Shown piece by piece: positions 1 through 4,764 of a stretch of 5,898 bases of DNA. The notes beneath the pieces were generated by a model that did no database searches, had not been told where the DNA came from, and saw only the letters and a program-made list of their open reading frames with translations. The stretch spans positions 1-5,898 of the forward strand of contig SKPT01000047.1 of the NCBI GenBank assembly GCA_007119405.1, written 5' to 3'. Numbering within the stretch: position 1 is the stretch's first letter; the number at the start of each line of letters is the position of its first letter. Made by a program: the position numbers and the translations under genes. This stretch comes from Phycisphaeraceae bacterium (GTDB taxonomy: Bacteria; Planctomycetota; Phycisphaerae; Phycisphaerales; Phycisphaeraceae).

Positions 1-1
1 C

Positions 2-868
2 GACGACGCGTACGCGTTCAGCTTCGGCGTGACGCTGTTCGCCTCGGGCCAGCTCTACCTGCTGACCGGCGAGCAGGGGTACCACGAGGTGTTCCTGGAT
101 CACGCCCGGCGGCTGATCGACGGCGACACGCAGTGGCCGGCGCAGTACAAGCCGACCTACTTCAACCACCAGACGGTGATGGGCGGGATGGTCTTTACGC
201 ACTACTTCGTGTCGTACCTGCTCGCGCCCGGCCGGGAGCGCGACGAGGAGGTGGCGCGGGGGCTTGGGCGGATGATCATCGATAACGCGGACGACGCGGT
301 GCGGCGGATCGAAGGGCGGCGCTGGGCGTACTACTCCACGGACGGCTGGGGCCGGTCCACGGGCGTGGGGCGCAAGGGTGATTTCCTGGTGCACGCGCAC
401 CATCTGACGGGCGATCAGCGTTACCTCGACGCCGCCAGCCGGTCGGTCGACTTTCTGCTGGGGGCGAACCCGGCGGGTTGGAGCTTCACGAGCGGGCTGG
501 GCGACAGGCCGCCTTACAACCCGCTTCAGCTCGATGCGTACACGCACATCCACAACGGGATGGGCCCGACGCCGGGGCTGACGATCTACGGCATTGCCAG
601 CGTGTCGCGGGCGCCGTATGTGCAGGTGATTGCGGAGAAGGTGCACCCCTCGCTGTACGACGAGCAGCGTTGGCCGGCGCTGCGGCGGATCTCGGACGGT
701 TGGCCGATCATCTCGCAGGCCGAGTTCACGGTGTGGGAGACGATGGCGCCCAACGCGCTGCTGCACGCCTACCTGGCTCCGCAAGGCGACTGGAGCGGGG
801 CGGTGTTCGACTATGGCCAGCCACGGCTGCCCGGCGGGTATCCGGCCGGGGCGCTGCGTGGGCAGTGA
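2..868 (+). CDS. Glycoside hydrolase family 9 enzyme, C-terminal part (5' truncated by window)
   Basis: The reading frame is open from the left edge, so the true start lies outside; the GTG at position 29 is internal. The visible 288 residues form the later part of an (alpha/alpha)6-barrel GH9 domain, a family that hydrolyses beta-glucans and related beta-linked glycans. Recognisable blocks are 'LTGDQRYLDAA' followed by 'FLLGANPAGWSF' (G154-A-N-P157), then 'SGLGDRPPYNPLQLDAY' and 'NGMGPTPGLTIYG', equivalent to the GH9 segment 'LGxNPxxxSxVTGxG'. The canonical H-x-R after this segment is absent and reads L-Q-L (residues 175-177). Near the end, 'AEFTVWETMAPNALLHAYL' sits where GH9 enzymes carry the catalytic acid; Glu241 is the best candidate by spacing, Glu246 the alternative. 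The chain ends soon after, so no C-terminal dockerin or PEP-CTERM is attached. Any signal peptide and the catalytic Asp pair lie upstream. The family call is fairly secure; the substrate is unknown. Confidence 0.82.
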   Translation, partial: DDAYAFSFGVTLFASGQLYLLTGEQGYHEVFLDHARRLIDGDTQWPAQYKPTYFNHQTVMGGMVFTHYFVSYLLAPGRERDEEVARGLGRMIIDNADDAVRRIEGRRWAYYSTDGWGRSTGVGRKGDFLVHAHHLTGDQRYLDAASRSVDFLLGANPAGWSFTSGLGDRPPYNPLQLDAYTHIHNGMGPTPGLTIYGIASVSRAPYVQVIAEKVHPSLYDEQRWPALRRISDGWPIISQAEFTVWETMAPNALLHAYLAPQGDWSGAVFDYGQPRLPGGYPAGALRGQ

Positions 869-880
869 AGCGCGGCGGGC

Positions 881-973
881 GGGATGCCACCGACAAGGCC
901 GTCTTCGGCCTTGTCATTGCCGATGAGCATCCACACTGACAAGCGCCGCGGACGCCGCTTGTCAGTGGCACCC
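881..973. repeat. Two-hairpin palindromic intergenic element (REP/BIME-like)
   Basis: This 93-nt stretch contains four related copies of a roughly 18-20 nt unit with the core CTTGTC-R-K-TG, alternating in orientation. Units 1 and 2 form a perfect 10-bp stem with a TCTT loop (892-915), extended by GGATGC (882-887) pairing with GCATCC (927-932). Units 3 and 4 form a perfect 12-bp stem (934-945 with 956-967) with a 10-nt loop. The two ends are also imperfect inverted repeats of each other: GGGATGCCAC at the left and GTGGCACCC at the right. There is no U-tract after either hairpin, so a classic intrinsic terminator is unlikely, although the structure could protect or end the transcript of the GH9 gene. 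The arrangement resembles REP/BIME elements; that it is dispersed in the genome is inference. Confidence 0.6.
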
Positions 974-1023
974 TTGACCGAGGCACGCGTTCCTTGTGCA
1001 GGACGGAACAGGCGAGACCAATC

Positions 1024-2289
1024 ATGAATCTGCGACATGGGTTGATCGTGACGGTGCTGGCGGCGCTGCTGGTGGGCGACGCGGCGATGGCGGAGGTCTT
1101 TCGCGCGGATCGGCTGCTGCTGACCTGGCAGCGTGACCCGGCGACGACGATGACCGTGCAGTGGCTGGTCGCCGCCGAGGCCCCGCCCGAGCCGGTGACG
1201 CTGGCGTACTGGCCCAGCGATGAGCCGGGCGAGCGCCACGAGGCGGTGACGAGCGTCAAGCCGATCCAGGGCTGGCCGGACAAGTTCATCCACCGGGTGG
1301 AGCTGACGGGCCTGGCGCCGGACACGGCCTACCGCTTCCAGGCGGTGGGGCATGATGAGGACTACGGCTTCGTCACCATGCCCGCGACGCTCGACGAGCC
1401 GCTGGTCTTCGCCGCCGGCGGGGACACGCGGCATCGGCAGGACTGGATGGAGCGGGTCAACCGCGTGGCGATGGCGCATGAGCCACGCTTCATCGTCTGG
1501 GGCGGGGACCTGGCCTACGCCGACGGGCTGGAGGAGCGGCTCTACCGCTGGCAGGAGTGGTTCGACGCCAATTACAACACGCTGATTGACGACGAAGGCT
1601 ACGTCATGCCCATCGTCGTCGCCATCGGCAACCACGAGGTGCAAAGCGGCTCGTGGCGCGAGCACGAAGGCTATGAGCAGACGGACGCCTGGCGGCAGCG
1701 GATCGCGTCCTACTTTTTCCAGCTCTTCGCGTTTCCGGGCCAGCCGGGCTACAACGTGCTGGACTTCGGCGACTACATGAGCGTGATCGTGCTGGACACC
1801 GAGCACGCCAACCCGATCCGCGGGGCGCAGACCGACTGGCTGGCGGAGGTGCTGGCCGAGCGGCGGGAGGTGCCGCACGTGCTGCCGGTGTATCACTGGC
1901 CGGCCTTTCCGTCGCATCGGCAGTACGACCACTGGAATTTCCCGACGCGGATCCGGGCCGAGTGGGTGCCGCTGTTCGAGCGTTACGGGGTTCGCCTGGC
2001 GTTCGAGAACCACGACCACACGTACAAGCGGACGCCGCCGATCCGGGCGGAGCAGATCGACGCCGAAGCGGGCATTGTCTACGTCGGGGACGGGGCGTGG
2101 GGCGTGAGCACGCGTCCGGTGCACGACCCGGCTGAGACGTGGTTCCTGGAGCGGGCCGAATCGGTGCGGCACTGCCTTATCGTGACGCTGGACGGGGTGA
2201 GCCAGCGGGTGGAGGCCTACGACGAGCATGGCGAGCTGCTGGACGCGTTCGAGACGCGCAAGCCGGCCCCAGCCCCAGGTGAACAATGA
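1024..2289 (+). CDS. Secreted purple-acid-phosphatase-like metallophosphoesterase
   Basis: A 421-residue exported enzyme of the calcineurin-like metallophosphoesterase superfamily, predicted to hydrolyse phosphate esters with a two-metal centre outside the cytoplasm. Residues 1-22 are a signal peptide with a probable cleavage after 'AAMA'. Residues about 23-118 look like the fibronectin-III-type N-terminal domain of purple acid phosphatases ('LTGLAPDTAYRFQAV' near its end). The catalytic domain follows, with the metal motifs in order: Asp134 in 'GGDTR', Asp162 and Tyr165 in 'GGDLAYA', Asn203-His204 in 'GNHE', His291 in 'VYHWP', and His330/His332 in 'NHDHTYKR'. The tyrosine ligand is the purple-acid-phosphatase hallmark. 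The usual G-H-x-H reads N-H-D-H, which keeps both histidines. The ATG at 1024 is chosen because it begins the signal peptide; an in-frame TTG at 994 would add ten polar residues before it. The upstream AGGCGAG, 7 nt away, is only a weak ribosome site. The substrate is unknown. Confidence 0.87.
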   Translation: MNLRHGLIVTVLAALLVGDAAMAEVFRADRLLLTWQRDPATTMTVQWLVAAEAPPEPVTLAYWPSDEPGERHEAVTSVKPIQGWPDKFIHRVELTGLAPDTAYRFQAVGHDEDYGFVTMPATLDEPLVFAAGGDTRHRQDWMERVNRVAMAHEPRFIVWGGDLAYADGLEERLYRWQEWFDANYNTLIDDEGYVMPIVVAIGNHEVQSGSWREHEGYEQTDAWRQRIASYFFQLFAFPGQPGYNVLDFGDYMSVIVLDTEHANPIRGAQTDWLAEVLAERREVPHVLPVYHWPAFPSHRQYDHWNFPTRIRAEWVPLFERYGVRLAFENHDHTYKRTPPIRAEQIDAEAGIVYVGDGAWGVSTRPVHDPAETWFLERAESVRHCLIVTLDGVSQRVEAYDEHGELLDAFETRKPAPAPGEQ

Positions 2290-2379
2290 GTTAACTATTT
2301 GGTGCGTATGGGCGTCGGAGCCACGGCGAGGGAGATGGCGGGGCGACAAAAAAGGCGGGATAAATAGGCAAAAAGGGTA

Positions 2380-2408
2380 TTGACGGCCTCGGGGCGTGGG
2401 GTTACGCT
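2380..2408 (+). promoter_or_regulatory. Candidate sigma70-type promoter of the LacI-family gene
   Basis: TTGACG at 2380-2385 matches the -35 consensus in five of six bases. It is followed after exactly 17 nt by TACGCT at 2403-2408, a weaker -10 (three of six, including the conserved first TA and last T). The region just upstream (2347-2380) is unusually A-rich for this GC-rich window, consistent with an UP-like element. The -10 overlaps a small inverted repeat CGCT-GTTA-AGCG (2405-2416), a possible but weak site for autoregulation. The stretch 2290-2470 contains no gene that I can support. Confidence 0.45.
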
Positions 2409-2470
2409 GTTAAGCGGAAGTTGAGTGATCGAGGCGCAAACGTGGAGCGGGCCCAGGCCCGGGCAAGCGG

Positions 2471-3592
2471 ATGAGCAACCAGGGCATGACGCTGCGCGAG
2501 ATCGCCCGGCAGGCGGACGTGTCCGTCGCGACGGTGTCTTACGTGCTCAACGGCAAGGGGGGCATCTCCGAGCCGCGTCGGCGCCAGATCCGCAAGCTGC
2601 TCGATCAGGCCGGGCTCAAGCCGCGCCACCTGCGCCAGCCGGTGTTCTACATCTGCGAGTACCGCTCGTTCACGGACCTGTCGGTGTACGCGCCGTTCTT
2701 CCGCAAGTACGAGGGGCTCAACAGCAGCTTCCACGAGTTCGACGTGGCGCTGCGGCTGGAGTTTCTGAATCGGCCCGGGGCCAAGGAGCTGCGGGCGCAG
2801 TTGGAGGAGCTGCTGTCGTTCAGGCCCGGCGGGGTGATCCTGGACTCGGACCTGGCCGGCGACATCGAGCCGATCGCGCGTTTCTTCGAGAGCCGGGACG
2901 TTCCGGCCTTGCAGCTTGGCCACACCCTTCACGCCGAGGGCGTGGACGCGGTGGTGATCGACGACTTTGGCGGGGCGTACACGGGCACGCGTCACCTGAT
3001 CGACGCCGGGCACGAGCGCATCGCGACGATCCGCTGGCGGGTGTCGGACGACCCGGCGTCCAGCCGCAAGCACTCGGGCTTTCGGTGCGCGATGGGCGAC
3101 GCGGGCCTGGACGTGCCGCCTGAGTACGTCGTCGAGAGCCCGCCCAAGCGCAGCGAGAACAATCTGCCCGGCCGGGTCGCGGCGGACAAGCTGCTGGCGC
3201 TGGCCGAGCCGCCGACGGCGGTGTTCGTGGAGAACAGCTTCGTCAGCGCGCCGCTGATCTACCCCATCGATCCCAGTGAGCCGGCGCTGCCCGAGGCGCT
3301 GGCGCGGCTGGACATGGTGCACTTCGAGGCGTGGCACCTGGACGCGGTGGAGCAGGTGATGGCCGGGGCGTTCAACTACCCGTCGCGCAAGGCGAAGCTG
3401 CTGCGGATCGACTGGTCGGAAGTCGGGCGCATGGCGGCGAAGCAGATCATCGAGCGGCTGCGCGGCGGCGAGGCCTCGGGCCACGTCATCCGCCTGGCGC
3501 CGCGCCTCGTCGCCGTGGAGGCGATGGACGTTCATCCGATTGAAACGACGCCGCCCCGGTCGCCGGGGCCGCCGGTCGAGCGGGGCGCTTGA
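2471..3592 (+). CDS. LacI/GalR-family transcriptional regulator
   Basis: A 373-residue cytoplasmic DNA-binding regulator that probably responds to a sugar or sugar derivative. Residues 7-28 ('TLREIARQADVSVATVSYVLNG') are the LacI-type helix-turn-helix with its characteristic 'VSxxTVSxVLN' recognition helix. The rest is a periplasmic-binding-protein-like effector domain: 'GTRHLIDAGHERIATI' (172-187), then the 'GFRCAMGDAGLDVPPEYV' block, 'PTAVFVEN', and a C-terminal 'DWSEVGRMAAKQIIERLRGG...IRLAPRLV' segment typical of the family. The link between the DNA-binding and effector domains is short: only about seven residues separate Pro51 from the first beta strand, and the usual 'NxxARxL' hinge helix is not visible. 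The C-terminal tail is proline-rich. ATG 2471 is the first start after an in-frame stop at 2426; it has no clear Shine-Dalgarno, and a 5-bp GC hairpin (2448-2461) lies just before it. Met6 (2486) is an alternative start. Likely targets are its own promoter and neighbouring carbohydrate genes, by inference. Confidence 0.9.
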   Translation: MSNQGMTLREIARQADVSVATVSYVLNGKGGISEPRRRQIRKLLDQAGLKPRHLRQPVFYICEYRSFTDLSVYAPFFRKYEGLNSSFHEFDVALRLEFLNRPGAKELRAQLEELLSFRPGGVILDSDLAGDIEPIARFFESRDVPALQLGHTLHAEGVDAVVIDDFGGAYTGTRHLIDAGHERIATIRWRVSDDPASSRKHSGFRCAMGDAGLDVPPEYVVESPPKRSENNLPGRVAADKLLALAEPPTAVFVENSFVSAPLIYPIDPSEPALPEALARLDMVHFEAWHLDAVEQVMAGAFNYPSRKAKLLRIDWSEVGRMAAKQIIERLRGGEASGHVIRLAPRLVAVEAMDVHPIETTPPRSPGPPVERGA

Positions 3593-3644
3593 GACCGATG
3601 GGGCCGCGCCGGAGGCCTGGTTTCGGACTTTCTCGTTCACAGGG

Positions 3645-3662
3645 CTCGCCACGTCAGGCGAG
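3645..3662. promoter_or_regulatory. 18-bp inverted repeat, candidate operator upstream of the PEP-CTERM gene
   Basis: CTCGCC (3645-3650) and GGCGAG (3657-3662) are perfect inverted arms around a 6-nt centre. The site lies 53 nt after the LacI-family gene and 55 nt before the PEP-CTERM start. Its size suits a dimeric LacI-type regulator, but the centre lacks the usual CG dyad. It could instead be a hairpin at the end of the regulator transcript; no U-tract follows directly. A pyrimidine-rich stretch (3678-3700) lies between it and the ribosome site. I see no convincing -35/-10 pair in this gap. Confidence 0.3.
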
Positions 3663-3703
3663 TGGTCAAGGACTCGACTTGTCTTCTTCTTTTCATCTTT
3701 CGC

Positions 3704-3709
3704 AGGAGG
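3704..3709 (+). promoter_or_regulatory. Strong Shine-Dalgarno AGGAGG that fixes the PEP-CTERM start
   Basis: A perfect AGGAGG lies 7 nt before the ATG at 3717. It selects that codon over the in-frame ATG at 3762, which would give a shorter and more conventional signal peptide but has no ribosome site of this quality. It is the best ribosome site in the window, suggesting efficient translation of this gene. Confidence 0.8.
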
Positions 3710-3716
3710 GCTCGAC

Positions 3717-4682
3717 ATGCTCACGCATCGCGTTTCCCCAGCCAGGCAGGCAAAGACGACCATGAAGCAGCACGTGACGATCGGTGCCACCGCGGTGTTG
3801 GCCGCCATGCTCCTCGCCTCGCCCGCCGCCGCGTCTCTGGTGATCTACGACGACGGCACGGGCAACGACGCGACCATCCCCGAGGGCGCCTGGACGACCA
3901 CCTGGCAGACCCGCAGCCAGGACGAGAACGTCAACAGCGGCGAGTACGCCCTGCACACGCGGCAGGAGATGGCCTCCAGCCCGGGCCAGTTCCGATTCAA
4001 CCACCCCGGGCTGGACGTCGGCGCCAACCACTTTCTCGAGTTCTACATGAACAAGGACATCCTCTCGTTCTACGGCGGCCCGATAAGCGAGCCGACGGCC
4101 CAGCACCTGAGCGTCCAGATCGGCTACCTCGACGAGGACGAGGAAGAGGTCCTGACCACCTTGAGTGATCCGAGCCACGTCTACATGATCGATGGCGAGG
4201 CCACGGCGCCGGGCTTCGCGACCAACGATGACCCGGCGATCTGGGAGCACGTGGTCGTGGACCTGACGCAGACGACCTTCGACCCGTCGGTGCATCTGCT
4301 GTCGCGCGTGCACATCGCGCCCTGGGGCCACAGCTTCAGCGGCAACGCGCCGCACCTGCTGATCGACGACGTGCAGTTGATCGCCGCGGAGGATCCCATC
4401 CTTCTGGGCGACATGAACTTCGACGGGGTGGTGGACACCGGCGACGTGGCGCCGTTCGTGCTGGCGTTGACGGATGCGGCGGCGTACCAGAGCCAGTTCG
4501 GCGTGGACGAGGCGACGATGATCGCCGCCGGCGACATCAACGAAGCCGGCGCGTTCGACACGGGTGACGTGGCGCCGTTCGTCGAGATGCTGGTCGGCAG
4601 CGGTTCGGCGAGCGTGCCGGAGCCGGGCAGCCTGGCGCTGCTGGGGCTGGGGGCGATCGCGCTCATGCGGCGGCGCCGCTGA
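3717..4682 (+). CDS. PEP-CTERM sorting-domain protein with dockerin-like repeat domain
   Basis: A 321-residue exported protein of unknown specific function. An N-terminal signal peptide has its hydrophobic core at 'IGATAVLAAMLLASPAAA', with cleavage probably near residues 39-41; the n-region is extended, and Met16 could be the start of a shorter form. Residues about 42-226 look like a beta-sandwich, ending in 'HLLIDDVQLIA', a typical ending of carbohydrate-binding or galactose-binding-like modules; this domain call is tentative. Two EF-hand-like calcium loops follow, as in dockerin-like domains: the first (D232-M-N-F-D-G...D240...D243) is complete, while the second (D273-I-N-E-A-G...D281...D284) has Ala277 in place of an acidic ligand. 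The protein ends in a PEP-CTERM signal: Pro301-Glu-Pro, a hydrophobic segment, then four arginines. This signal is known to be handled by an exosortase, giving envelope or extracellular-matrix sorting. The regulator upstream and a strong ribosome site suggest controlled, high expression. Confidence 0.85.
   Translation: MLTHRVSPARQAKTTMKQHVTIGATAVLAAMLLASPAAASLVIYDDGTGNDATIPEGAWTTTWQTRSQDENVNSGEYALHTRQEMASSPGQFRFNHPGLDVGANHFLEFYMNKDILSFYGGPISEPTAQHLSVQIGYLDEDEEEVLTTLSDPSHVYMIDGEATAPGFATNDDPAIWEHVVVDLTQTTFDPSVHLLSRVHIAPWGHSFSGNAPHLLIDDVQLIAAEDPILLGDMNFDGVVDTGDVAPFVLALTDAAAYQSQFGVDEATMIAAGDINEAGAFDTGDVAPFVEMLVGSGSASVPEPGSLALLGLGAIALMRRRR
4434..4582 (+). repeat. Near-identical 26-nt direct repeats inside the dockerin-like domain
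   Basis: Positions 4434-4459 and 4557-4582 match in 24 of 26 bases, and both encode 'DTGDVAPFV'. The two differences are third-position changes. The repeats lie 123 nt apart (41 codons) and mark the two halves of the dockerin-like domain. This points to an internal duplication, or to strong conservation of the loop-helix sequence. Confidence 0.75.
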
Positions 4683-4698
4683 GGCCGATGCACGCTCA

Positions 4699-4728
4699 GG
4701 CCGGCCTGCGCCAGGGCGCGGGCCGGCC
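4699..4728 (+). terminator. Strong GC hairpin after the PEP-CTERM gene
   Basis: GGCCGGCC-T-GCGC (4699-4711) pairs with GCGC-G-GGCCGGCC (4716-4728), giving 13 pairs including one G-U, around a CAGG loop. It starts 17 nt after the stop codon. No U-tract follows, so it may act as a transcript-end stabiliser or as an attenuator before the next gene rather than as a classic intrinsic terminator. Confidence 0.5.
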
Positions 4729-4754
4729 CTTGGCGGGGCGTTCGATGACGAGAA

Positions 4755-4758
4755 AGGA
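4755..4758 (+). promoter_or_regulatory. Ribosome binding site supporting a TTG start
   Basis: AGGA, within AAAGGAAG (4753-4760), lies 6 nt before the TTG at 4765. The frame of the PHP-like gene is open further upstream, but no ATG occurs in it until 4972, which falls inside the conserved domain and after the H-T-H metal motif. The TTG with this site is therefore the most reasonable start; GTG at 4810 is a weaker alternative. Confidence 0.55.
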
Positions 4759-4764
4759 AGCATT

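Noticed and set aside
974..1002. TTGACC at 974-979 as a promoter for the phosphatase gene
   Set aside because: It is a good -35 match, but no acceptable -10 is found at 16-18 nt.
994..1023. TTG at 994 as the start of the phosphatase gene
   Set aside because: It adds ten residues before a clean signal peptide that begins at the ATG at 1024.
811..2349. Long open reading frame on the minus strand (512 codons) opposite the phosphatase gene
   Set aside because: It is the antisense shadow of a well-supported gene in GC-rich DNA: low-complexity, rich in Arg, His and Val, with no recognisable domain. The same holds for the long minus-strand frames at 2402-3808, 3693-4763 and 4696-5793.
3553..3569. 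GCCCCGG-TCG-CCGGGGC hairpin as a terminator of the regulator gene
   Set aside because: It lies inside the coding region, has a 3-nt loop and no U-tract; it is expected by chance in DNA this rich in GC.
3540..3716. N-terminal extension of the PEP-CTERM protein to a TTG at 3540
   Set aside because: It would overlap the regulator gene and place more than 50 residues before the signal peptide; the AGGAGG before 3717 decides the start.
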